Assembly: GCA_034429475.1 (NCBI GenBank)
Contig: DAOUGD010000289.1
Location: 1-64,000, forward strand
Reading direction: 5' to 3'
DNA: 64,000 nucleotides
Source: JAKQHY01 sp034429475
GTDB taxonomy: Bacteria > Chloroflexota > Anaerolineae > B4-G1 > SLSP01
Under the pieces are notes generated by a model that ran no database searches, was not told where the DNA came from, and worked only from the letters and a program-made list of their open reading frames with translations. Each line of letters begins with the position of its first letter. The first letter of the stretch is position 1. Shown here in pieces: positions 8,789 through 15,850 of the stretch. The translations under genes were made by a program, and so were the position numbers.

Positions 8789-11332
8789 TTGAGCAACTCC
8801 AGCTTGGATTACCTCCTTTCCACCCTCCGCGCCGACCCGCGCTTCATCCGCAATGTGACGGCGTGGCAGACGTTGTCGCGTCACACCGCCGAGTCCGCGC
8901 CCTGGCCTTCCGTAGACGATGCGCTCGTGGCAGCGGGGCGCAAGCAGGGGATCGCGCAACTCTACACGCACCAGGCGCAGGCGGTGGATGCCGCGCTTGC
9001 CGGACGCAACGTCGTGTTGGCGACCGGCACGGCGTCCGGCAAGACGTTGGGCTACACGCTGCCCCTCCTCAATCACCTGCTGCACGATCCCGCCGCCACC
9101 GCGCTGCTGCTCTTCCCCACCAAAGCCCTGGCCCACGACCAAATCGCGGCGATGGAACGCTGGATCGGCGCGCTGCAAGCTCCCCTCGCCCTGCGCCCCT
9201 ACGATGGCGACACCCCCACGAGCCGCCGCGCCGCCATCCGCAAGGAAGCCCGCCTGCTCGTCTCCAACCCGGACATGCTGCACCTGGGCATCCTGCCGCA
9301 CCATACCCAGTGGGTGCGCTTCTTCAGCGGCTTACGGTATATCGTGCTGGACGAACTGCACACCTACCGGGGCGTCTTCGGCAGCCACGTCGCCAACGTG
9401 CTGCGCCGCGTGCGCCGCATCGCGCGCTTCTACGGCGCGGAGCCGCGATTGCTCGCCGCCTCGGCCACCATCGCCAACCCGCAAATTCTGGCCGAAAGCC
9501 TCTGGGAAGCCCCCGTCGTTGCCATTGACGCGGACGGCGCGCCCTACGGCGAACGCCACATCCTCTTCTACAACCCGCCGCTGCTCAACCCCACGTTGGG
9601 CCTGCGCGCCAGCGCATCCGCCGAAGCGGTGACGCTCGCGATCCAACTGCTGCGCGCCGGCGTGCAGACCATCCTCTTCGCCCGCGCCCGTATCAGCGTG
9701 GAGTTGCTGCTGCGTGATCTGCGCGCCCGCGCCATCGAAAACGGTCTTGATCCGGACAGCATCCAGGGCTACCGGGGCGGCTACTTGCCCGAAGAGCGCC
9801 GCGCCATCGAGCGCGGCCTGCGTGAGGGGCGTGTCCGCACCGTCGTCGCCACCAACGCGCTGGAACTGGGCATTGACATCGGCGCGCTGGACGCCTCCAT
9901 CCTCGTCGGCTACCCTGGCACCATCGCCGCGACGCGCCAACAGATGGGCCGCGCCGGGCGGCGGGCGGGCGTCTCGCTGTCCGTGCTGATTGCCACGCCT
10001 TCCCCGCTGGATCAATACCTGGTGACGCACCCCGAATACTTCTTCGGGCGCTCCCCGGAAGAGGCGCGTGTGGCCCCCGACACGTTGAGCCTGCTGGCCT
10101 CCCACCTGACGTGCGCCACGTTTGAACTGCCCTTCACCGCCGACGAACCTTTCGGCAATTTCACCGAAACCGGCGCGCTGCTGGAGGCGTTGGCGGCGGA
10201 CGAGGTGCTGCACAGCAGCGGCGGGCGCTTTACCTGGGTGGGCGACAGCTACCCGGCGCAGGGCATCTCGCTGCGCTCCGCCACGCCCGACGCCGTCGTC
10301 ATCAAGACAGGAGAGGGCGGCGTGCTCGGTACAGTGGATCGCCCCAGCGCGCCCTGCCTCGTCCACACGGGCGCAGTCTACTTCCACGCGGCTGAGTCCT
10401 ACGTCATCGAATCCCTGGATTGGGAGCAAGGGGTGGCGCTGGCCCGTCCCGCCGACCTGGATTACTACACCGTTGCGGCGTCCAGTTCCAGGGTGGAGGT
10501 GCTGGCCGTGCGCCGTCACCTGGCGCTGGAGGGCCTGGAATCGCCGGCGCAACTGAGCGACGAAGAGGTGCTGGTCCACACGCAGGCCGTGGGCTACCGG
10601 CGTGTTTTGCAAGCGACGCACGAGACGCTGGATTGGGGCGCGATTGATCTGCCGGAGCAAGTCTTGGAGACCGAGGCGTTCCGGCTGACGCTCTCCCCGC
10701 CCGTTGTAGAGGCGCTGGCGGATGAGGGCGTCCTCGTCGCTCCACTGGACTATGGCCCGGAGTGGCCCGCCGTCGCCGCGAGCATTCTGGAACGCGACGG
10801 TCAACGCTGCCGGGTGTGTGGCGCGGCAGCGCAGCCGGGACATCCGCTGGAAGTCCACCATCTCACCGCTCTGCGGACGTTCCTCGCGCAGAATCCGCGC
10901 CCCGTCGCCCTCAAACTCGCGCACGCGCCGGACAACCTGCTCACCGTCTGCCCGACGTGCCATCGTCAAATCGAACGGGCGCGCGGCGCGCGGACGGCGT
11001 TGGGCGGGCTGGCGTACCTCCTGCATCACCTGGCCCCCGTCTTCCTGATGTGCGATCCCGGCGACCTGGGTACGTCCGTCGAAGCCCGCGATCCCGCGAG
11101 CGGGCAGCCGGCCGTCGTTGTCTACGATGCCGTCCCCGGTGGGGTTGGACTCAGCCCGCGTCTAGTAGACCTGTGGCCGCAACTGACACAGGCTGCATTG
11201 GAGCGCGTTCGACTCTGCCCGTGCAGCGACGGCTGCCCCTCCTGCGTCGGCCCCGTCGGCGAGACCGAACCTGGCGCAAAGGACGGCGCCCGGCGTTTGT
11301 TGGAGCTGCTGCCAGGGGCGAGGGCTTTGTAG
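8789..11332 (+). CDS. MrfA/YprA-type DEAD helicase with HNH-like insertion and DUF1998 zinc domain
   Basis: Superfamily-2 helicase of the COG1205 type. Walker A is ATGTASGKT, the Walker B/DExH motif is LDELHTY, and the second RecA domain contains ELGIDIG and QQMGRAGR. The C-terminus has the DUF1998-type cluster CPCSDGCPSC. Family members such as Bacillus MrfA act in repair of DNA lesions. Between the helicase core and DUF1998 lies an HNH-like zinc module: Cys674/Cys677, the HH pair 690-691, and Cys721/Cys724-His725 (numbered from 8789). That could add nuclease or DNA-binding activity. The frame opens upstream at 8753, but those codons lie in a repeat array. The TTG at 8789 follows AAAAGGA with 6-base spacing and is the better start. 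No MrfB-like exonuclease is adjacent. Confidence 0.85.
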   Translation: MSNSSLDYLLSTLRADPRFIRNVTAWQTLSRHTAESAPWPSVDDALVAAGRKQGIAQLYTHQAQAVDAALAGRNVVLATGTASGKTLGYTLPLLNHLLHDPAATALLLFPTKALAHDQIAAMERWIGALQAPLALRPYDGDTPTSRRAAIRKEARLLVSNPDMLHLGILPHHTQWVRFFSGLRYIVLDELHTYRGVFGSHVANVLRRVRRIARFYGAEPRLLAASATIANPQILAESLWEAPVVAIDADGAPYGERHILFYNPPLLNPTLGLRASASAEAVTLAIQLLRAGVQTILFARARISVELLLRDLRARAIENGLDPDSIQGYRGGYLPEERRAIERGLREGRVRTVVATNALELGIDIGALDASILVGYPGTIAATRQQMGRAGRRAGVSLSVLIATPSPLDQYLVTHPEYFFGRSPEEARVAPDTLSLLASHLTCATFELPFTADEPFGNFTETGALLEALAADEVLHSSGGRFTWVGDSYPAQGISLRSATPDAVVIKTGEGGVLGTVDRPSAPCLVHTGAVYFHAAESYVIESLDWEQGVALARPADLDYYTVAASSSRVEVLAVRRHLALEGLESPAQLSDEEVLVHTQAVGYRRVLQATHETLDWGAIDLPEQVLETEAFRLTLSPPVVEALADEGVLVAPLDYGPEWPAVAASILERDGQRCRVCGAAAQPGHPLEVHHLTALRTFLAQNPRPVALKLAHAPDNLLTVCPTCHRQIERARGARTALGGLAYLLHHLAPVFLMCDPGDLGTSVEARDPASGQPAVVVYDAVPGGVGLSPRLVDLWPQLTQAALERVRLCPCSDGCPSCVGPVGETEPGAKDGARRLLELLPGARAL

Positions 11333-11338
11333 TATAAT
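11333..11338 (+). promoter_or_regulatory. Candidate -10 element (TATAAT)
   Basis: A consensus TATAAT directly follows the helicase stop codon and precedes the low-GC membrane-protein gene. The -35 position holds only a weak match (TGCCAG). Confidence 0.4.
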
Positions 11339-11379
11339 GGTTTTAGGCCGGTACAGGATGAGTAGCTGCCATATCGAAG

Positions 11380-12039
11380 ATGAGTTTGAAGGACGGAGGC
11401 GTTGACTGTGTTATGGATACAGCAGTTGGAAAAACGTTAGAACAAAAGTATTTGAACGAACGGCGGGAATTTCGACTGGATGCTAGTCGCATTCGGCTTT
11501 ATGTAAAAGACATGGATGGAGAGGTCGAAACGTTTATCGAATACGAAACAATTACCCCTCAAAAGAGAAGTATTGTTCAACAAGACGGAAGATTATATAT
11601 TGCAGCAATCTCATTAGGTATATTTGGCTTGGTGGGATTGGTACTAAACTTTGCGGGAATTGGTGTATTGATGCGCTGGACACCTCTGTGGATAGTTGCA
11701 AGTCTGATATTCTTTGGATTTCATTTTGTAAAGCGTCGTCTGTATCTGTTAGTGGATTTGACCACTAACAAGTCGATTTTCTTTCTTCAGGACAGGCCAA
11801 GCAAAGCGATATTGGACCAATTCTTATCACAGATGTACGATATTCAAAAAAGCTACATGCGTAAAACTTATTTTGTCCACACGCCTGGAAGTGATATTGA
11901 TAGCGAAATGAGAAAATTCCAATGGTTGTTCAAACAGGGTTTTATTTCAGAAGTGGAACTTCAGCAAATGCGAGCAACTATGGTGACATCCAATATGGTT
12001 GAGCAATCAAGTCTTAAATCGGAGAGAATACTTCACTGA
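11380..12039 (+). CDS. Small membrane protein of unknown function, SHOCT-like C-terminus
   Basis: Not recognised as a named family. 219 residues (208 if the ATG at 11413 is used). An N-terminal soluble segment of about 75 residues is followed by two membrane helices (around 77-100 and 103-120), then a soluble part. The C-terminus (KFQWLFKQGFISEVELQQM) resembles a SHOCT motif, a short helical hairpin often found at the ends of membrane or regulatory proteins. Base composition is clearly AT-richer than the flanking genes, suggesting recent acquisition. It stands alone between the helicase and the PIN locus, with its own candidate -10 element. A GGAGG lies 13 bases before the ATG at 11413; neither start is well placed. 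Confidence 0.6.
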   Translation: MSLKDGGVDCVMDTAVGKTLEQKYLNERREFRLDASRIRLYVKDMDGEVETFIEYETITPQKRSIVQQDGRLYIAAISLGIFGLVGLVLNFAGIGVLMRWTPLWIVASLIFFGFHFVKRRLYLLVDLTTNKSIFFLQDRPSKAILDQFLSQMYDIQKSYMRKTYFVHTPGSDIDSEMRKFQWLFKQGFISEVELQQMRATMVTSNMVEQSSLKSERILH

Positions 12040-12148
12040 ATTTGGTGGCCGAAATAGGTTGAGGTCCAAATACTTGATGTGCCGGTGTCTGCTAGTGCTT
12101 AATGAGCGCCGATTCGAGAGGGGTATTAGGATTGATGAGAGGTGAGTA

Positions 12149-12481
12149 ATGGAATTGGAAGAATATTTTGACTTCCTCGCGCCGGACGATATTCGGATCA
12201 AAGGAACGCGCGTAGGTATTGAGAGTGTTTTGTATGAGTACATTCATCGTGAACGCACGCCCGAAATGATACAACAACATTTTCCATCACTCACCCTGGA
12301 CCAGGTATATGCCACGATTTTATATTACTTGCATAATCGGGCGAAGGTGGATGCCTACATTGCCGATTGGTTGGAATGGGGCCGCCGGATGCGTCAGGAA
12401 CAAGCGCTGAATCCCCCTCCCTTTGTAGCGTACTTGCGCCAATTTAAAGCCACGCAGCAGGCGCTCAGGGGCAATGAATAG
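12149..12481 (+). CDS. DUF433-like antitoxin candidate
   Basis: A 110-residue protein. Its N-terminal half (IRIKGTRVGIESVLYEYIHR, then PEMIQQHFPSLTLDQVYATI) matches the DUF433 winged-helix type fold found in VapB-like antitoxins. It is followed 2 bases later by a PIN-domain gene, the usual antitoxin-then-toxin order. It would bind its own promoter and neutralise the PIN partner. SD GAGAGGTGAG lies just before the ATG. Regulation by conditional cooperativity is expected for the family but not visible here. Confidence 0.75.
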   Translation: MELEEYFDFLAPDDIRIKGTRVGIESVLYEYIHRERTPEMIQQHFPSLTLDQVYATILYYLHNRAKVDAYIADWLEWGRRMRQEQALNPPPFVAYLRQFKATQQALRGNE

Positions 12482-12483
12482 CT

Positions 12484-12918
12484 ATGCGTTTGTATCTGGA
12501 TAACTGCTGTTTCAATCGCCCATTTGATGACCAGAGTATGCTGACGATTCGGTTGGAGACAGAAGCTAAATTGCATATTCAAGCCGCCATTCGCGCCGGC
12601 CACTATGCTTTGGGGTGGTCCTATATCCTCGATTATGAAAATGCAGCGAATCCACTGGATGAACGCCGTAGCGAGATACAGAAATGGGAAACACTGGCAG
12701 ATGCTTTTGTTGCTGAGACTCCGGCGATCCTGGCAACGATGAGAGACCGAGTAGCTGCCGGTTTCAAGCCATTGGATGCGCTGCATTTGGCGTGCGCACA
12801 GGCTTTAGAATGTGACTATTTTTTGACGGTTGATAAGGGTATTTTGAAAAAAGCGCGGGCCATGACTGGCCTACGGGTTATGAACCCAATTGATTTTGTC
12901 ATTGAACAAGGATTGTGA
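12484..12918 (+). CDS. PIN-domain protein, likely toxin of a DUF433/PIN pair
   Basis: 144 residues with PIN-type acidic positions: Asp6 in LYLDNCCFN, an acidic residue in the helix that follows, the Asp of KPLDALHLA (about 98) and the Asp of FLTVDKG (about 113). PIN toxins are Mg-dependent ribonucleases that cleave tRNA or rRNA. The LDNCCFNRPFDDQ opening is typical of a bacterial PIN subgroup that sits next to DUF433 genes. It starts 2 bases after the antitoxin stop. A third small gene follows directly. The RNA target cannot be read from the sequence. Confidence 0.75.
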   Translation: MRLYLDNCCFNRPFDDQSMLTIRLETEAKLHIQAAIRAGHYALGWSYILDYENAANPLDERRSEIQKWETLADAFVAETPAILATMRDRVAAGFKPLDALHLACAQALECDYFLTVDKGILKKARAMTGLRVMNPIDFVIEQGL

Positions 12919-12920
12919 TA

Positions 12921-13163
12921 ATGACTGTTGTAAAAGTGGATGCAGAAATCAAGGTCTTGGGGTTTGAAATCCTATCCCGCCATTTGGGGCTGGTGGAGGC
13001 TGAACGGTTCATCGCGCTAATCCAACGAGAGAAATTCGATTACACCCAATGGCGACAGGCTCTATTCGCAGAGTTGAGTGGTGAAGAAATCAGTCGTCAG
13101 GCAATGGAATTTCAGCGGCGCAAGCCGGCTTCCCATCCCGTTGCTACGGAAAAGGCGGCCTGA
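12921..13163 (+). CDS. Small third gene of the PIN locus, unknown function
   Basis: An 80-residue protein, not recognised. It is mostly helical in appearance, with charged residues and no membrane segment. The core (EILSRHLGLVEAERFIALI, then FDYTQWRQALF) looks like a small all-alpha domain. The ATG at 12921 follows AAGGA with good spacing. A GTG at 12915 overlapping the PIN stop is the alternative. Its tight linkage suggests it belongs to the toxin-antitoxin transcript, perhaps as an accessory or second antitoxin; this is inference. Confidence 0.6.
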   Translation: MTVVKVDAEIKVLGFEILSRHLGLVEAERFIALIQREKFDYTQWRQALFAELSGEEISRQAMEFQRRKPASHPVATEKAA

Positions 13164-13197
13164 CCTTGCGTCCATTGAATGTCACCCACCATCATTC

Positions 13198-13241
13198 ACC
13201 CCTCCTAATTCCTAACTCCTAACTCGCAACTCGCAACTCGC
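13198..13241. repeat. ACTCCTAAC / AACTCGC word array
   Basis: Direct words CCTAATTCCTAACTCC then AACTCGCAACTCGC run right up to the tsaE start codon, leaving no recognisable SD. Only one arm is present here. Confidence 0.7.
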
Positions 13242-13242
13242 C

Positions 13243-13746
13243 ATGCCCATTCTCAACTCTGACACCCTTGAATTCATCAGCCGCACCCCGGAGCAGACGC
13301 AGCGCATTGGGGCGCGGCTGGGCGCGGCGCTGACCGGCGGCGACGTGATCGCGCTGGTCGGGCCGCTGGGCGCGGGTAAGACGGCGTTCGCGCAGGGCGT
13401 CGGCATCGGCTGGGGCGCCACGACGCCACTCATAAGCCCCACCTTCGTCCTGGTGCGGCGTCATTCTCGCCCGCAAGATAGGACGTATCTCTATCACGTT
13501 GACCTGTACCGCGCGCCCACTGCCGCCGAAATTGACAGCGTGGGACTCGACGAGATGCTGGGCGCCTCCGACGCGATCTGCCTGGTGGAATGGGCCGACC
13601 ACGCGCCGGACGTCTTTCCCGATGAAGTCTTGTGGGTAACGCTGCGTTATCTGGATGAATTCCGCCGCTCGCTTACCTTCACCGCGTCCGGGAAGCGCCA
13701 CCATACCTTGCTGGAAGCTTTACGAAAGGAGATTGCCGGACGTTGA
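13243..13746 (+). CDS. tsaE: tRNA threonylcarbamoyladenosine biosynthesis ATPase TsaE
   Basis: 167 residues, normal for the family. The P-loop GPLGAGKTAF has Lys46/Thr47. The SPTFVL motif and the YHVDLYR segment are characteristic. TsaE hydrolyses ATP to drive turnover of the TsaB-TsaD complex that makes t6A37 in ANN-decoding tRNAs. It overlaps the tsaB start by one base and is followed by rimI, the common tsaE-tsaB-rimI order. tsaD is not in the window. An intergenic word array abuts the ATG, so there is no evident SD. Confidence 0.93.
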   Translation: MPILNSDTLEFISRTPEQTQRIGARLGAALTGGDVIALVGPLGAGKTAFAQGVGIGWGATTPLISPTFVLVRRHSRPQDRTYLYHVDLYRAPTAAEIDSVGLDEMLGASDAICLVEWADHAPDVFPDEVLWVTLRYLDEFRRSLTFTASGKRHHTLLEALRKEIAGR

Positions 13747-14393
13747 TGCTCCTGGCGATAGATACCGCAACCGCGCGCGCGAGTATCGCGCTGCACGACG
13801 GCGTGACGCTCCGCTCTGAGTACACGTGGGAGGCCGCCAACCGGCACACGGTCACGCTGGCCACGCGCGTCGAACAAATGCTGGCCGCTTCCGAGGTCGC
13901 GCCCGCCGACTTGACCGCGCTGGCGGTCTGTATCGGGCCGGGGTCGTACACCGGCGTGCGCATCGGCGTCGCCTTTGCCAAAGGGCTGACCGCCGCCCGT
14001 CAACTGCCCGTCGCCGGCGTGACCACGCTGGACATTCTCGCTGCCGCGCAACTGCCGGATACGCGCCCATTGTATGCCGTATTCCAGGCCGGACGCAAGC
14101 GCGTGGGTTACGCCCGCTATCGTTATCAAGAAGACCATTGGCAAGTTGAAGGCGCTGTCGTTATTGCGACTTGGGACGAACTGGCAGAACAGATCGCGGA
14201 ACCAGCATTGATCGTCGGCGAAATTGACCCGGCGGGCCACGCCGCCCTCCAGGCGCGGCGGAAGCTGCTCACCTTCCCGCCTCCGGCCTGGCATCTGCGC
14301 CGCGCCGGATTCCTGGCCGACCTGGGCGTGGAACGCCTCCGCGCCGGGCAAACCGCCGACGCGCTCACCCTGACGCCGATCTATGTCCATTGA
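13746..14393 (+). CDS. tsaB: t6A biosynthesis protein TsaB
   Basis: A 215-residue ASKHA-fold protein. It opens with LLAIDTATARASIAL and contains the hallmark GPGSYTGVRIGVAFAKGL near residues 60-77. TsaB is the scaffold partner of TsaD in tRNA t6A synthesis and is normally catalytically inert. The start is the ATG at 13746, which shares one base with the tsaE stop (TGATG), so translation is coupled. A TTG one codon earlier is in frame. The C-terminus ends just before a GACGCAAAG hairpin array that separates it from rimI. Confidence 0.93.
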   Translation: MLLAIDTATARASIALHDGVTLRSEYTWEAANRHTVTLATRVEQMLAASEVAPADLTALAVCIGPGSYTGVRIGVAFAKGLTAARQLPVAGVTTLDILAAAQLPDTRPLYAVFQAGRKRVGYARYRYQEDHWQVEGAVVIATWDELAEQIAEPALIVGEIDPAGHAALQARRKLLTFPPPAWHLRRAGFLADLGVERLRAGQTADALTLTPIYVH

Positions 14394-14398
14394 ACAAT

Positions 14399-14471
14399 TT
14401 TTCACGCAAAGACGCAAAATCGCTAAGATTTAAAGATTTTCCCCTTTGCGTCTTTGCGCCTTTGCGTGAAA
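14399..14471. repeat. GACGCAAAG-word inverted repeat array
   Basis: TTTCACGCAAAGACGCAAA on the left pairs with TTTGCGTCTTTGCGCC and TTTGCGTGAAA on the right across an AT-rich loop. It lies between tsaB and rimI and could act as a terminator or attenuator-like hairpin. Confidence 0.75.
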
Positions 14472-14490
14472 CTTCTCGGTGAAATCAACG

Positions 14491-15087
14491 ATGAAAATTG
14501 ACCTTTCGCCTTATCAGGTGCGCCCGTTGGAGGCGCGTGACATTCCCGCTGTGATGAGCGTGGATCGGCTGGCCTTTGCCGATCCATGGCCGGAATCGGC
14601 CTACATCCAGGAGCTTTACTTCAACCCCAACGCGCACTACTTCATTTTGCAGTTGATGCAGCCCTCTCACAAACGCTGGCAGTGGGGCAAGCGCGCGTCA
14701 CGGGCCGATCACATCCTGGGGTTCACCGGGATGCGCGTGGAAATGGGCAAAGGCCACATCAGCACGCTCGCCATCCGCCCGGAATGGCGCGGGCGCGGCC
14801 TGGGGGAGCTGCTCTTGCTCACGGCGCTCATCCAGGCCGTGGAAGACCAGGCGCATTCCGTCACCCTCGAAGTGCGCATCTCCAACCAGGTCGCGCAGGC
14901 GCTCTACACCAAATACGGCTTCACGACCATTTCGCGTCTCTACCAGTATTACAGCGACCACGAGGACGCCTACCTGATGCGCACCGGCCCCCTTGATCTG
15001 GACTACCAACGCTATCTGGGCGCGCAGTACCACAAAATACTCAAACGCCTGCAACAACAAGCGCCGGAGTTTGAGGTAGTATCGTGA
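14491..15087 (+). CDS. rimI: GNAT acetyltransferase, RimI-like
   Basis: A 198-residue GNAT-fold enzyme. Acetyl-CoA binding motif A is RPEWRGRGLGELLL, and the preceding strand is GHISTLAI. A later ALYTKYGF segment is typical of ribosomal-protein-alanine N-acetyltransferases. RimI acetylates the N-terminus of ribosomal protein S18 in E. coli; the substrate here is inferred. Its position after tsaE-tsaB supports the RimI call, since these genes are often linked. The ATG at 14491 follows GGTGA at suitable spacing. An upstream GTG at 14479 is in frame. It is somewhat longer than E. coli RimI owing to an insert around residues 50-65 and a C-terminal extension. Confidence 0.8.
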   Translation: MKIDLSPYQVRPLEARDIPAVMSVDRLAFADPWPESAYIQELYFNPNAHYFILQLMQPSHKRWQWGKRASRADHILGFTGMRVEMGKGHISTLAIRPEWRGRGLGELLLLTALIQAVEDQAHSVTLEVRISNQVAQALYTKYGFTTISRLYQYYSDHEDAYLMRTGPLDLDYQRYLGAQYHKILKRLQQQAPEFEVVS

Positions 15088-15088
15088 T

Positions 15089-15164
15089 CAGAAATGAGAA
15101 ATGAGTAATGAGAAATGAGTGCTCGTCACTCTTTACGCATTTCTCATTACTCATTACCCCTTTA
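15089..15164. repeat. ATGAGAAATGAGTA-word inverted repeat array
   Basis: Left arm GAAATGAGAAATGAGTAATG and right arm CATTTCTCATTACTCATTAC flank a short loop. It fills the gap between rimI and the glycosylase gene. Close relatives lie at 20.1 kb and 32.7 kb. Confidence 0.75.
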
Positions 15165-15181
15165 CGAGAGGAGAACACTCT

Positions 15182-15799
15182 ATGAACCAAGATCGTCAGC
15201 AAGCCCTGGACGCCGTCCACGCGCAGATTCGCCGCTGTGAGCAGTGCCCGCTGCACATGGGACGCACGCACACCGTGCCGGGGATGGGGCCGTTGGATGC
15301 CATGTTGATGTTCATCGGCGAGGCACCCGGCTTCCACGAGGATCAGCAGGGCGTCCCCTTTGTCGGCGCGGCAGGGCAATTTCTGAGCGAGTTGTTGGAC
15401 AAAGCCGGCATTGACCGGCGTAGCGTCTTCATTACCAACGTCCTCAAATGTCGCCCGCCCGCCAACCGCGATCCGCTGCCGGAAGAGGTAGCAGCGTGCA
15501 AGAGCTATCTTGATCAGCAGATCGCCCTCGTCCGCCCACAGATCATTGTGACGCTGGGCCGGCACTCGATGGCGCACGCCTTCCCCGACGAGAAGATTTC
15601 CGCCGTTCACGGGCAGCCGCGCCGCGCTGAAGGCTGGGTGTATTTCCCGATGTTCCACCCCGCCGCCGCTCTACATCAACCGAGCCTGCGCGGGACGGTC
15701 GAAGCCGATTTTGCCCGATTGCGCGACTTGTTGGATGGTAAAATAATCCCCGATGAATACACGCCGCCGCCGCCGCTGGAACAACTTTCGTTATTCTGA
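15182..15799 (+). CDS. Family-4 uracil-DNA glycosylase (4Fe-4S)
   Basis: A 205-residue enzyme that excises uracil from DNA as the first step of base-excision repair. Four cysteines in the family-4 pattern (Cys19, Cys22, Cys90, Cys106) would hold the 4Fe-4S cluster. The catalytic-region motif GEAPGFHEDQQGVPF is present near residue 48, and the late motif FHPAAAL near residue 159. The start is the ATG at 15182 behind a strong GAGGAGA SD. An upstream in-frame start falls in the repeat array and is unlikely. Family 4 is common in thermophiles and in Chloroflexota-type bacteria. The gene appears to be monocistronic. Confidence 0.92.
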   Translation: MNQDRQQALDAVHAQIRRCEQCPLHMGRTHTVPGMGPLDAMLMFIGEAPGFHEDQQGVPFVGAAGQFLSELLDKAGIDRRSVFITNVLKCRPPANRDPLPEEVAACKSYLDQQIALVRPQIIVTLGRHSMAHAFPDEKISAVHGQPRRAEGWVYFPMFHPAAALHQPSLRGTVEADFARLRDLLDGKIIPDEYTPPPPLEQLSLF

Positions 15800-15810
15800 A
15801 TTGCCGGAAG

Positions 15811-15840
15811 TTTTTCACGCAAAGGCGCACAGACGCGAAG
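15811..15840. repeat. GACGCAAAG-word array, single arm
   Basis: TTTTTCACGCAAAGGCGC followed by ACAGACGCGAAG belongs to the same word family as the arrays at 8.7 and 14.4 kb, but no opposing arm is seen. Confidence 0.6.
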
Positions 15841-15850
15841 AGTCTATGGG

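Noticed and set aside
9332..11029. A 565-codon minus-strand open frame
   Set aside because: Antisense to the MrfA-like helicase, low-complexity composition, no motif and no SD.
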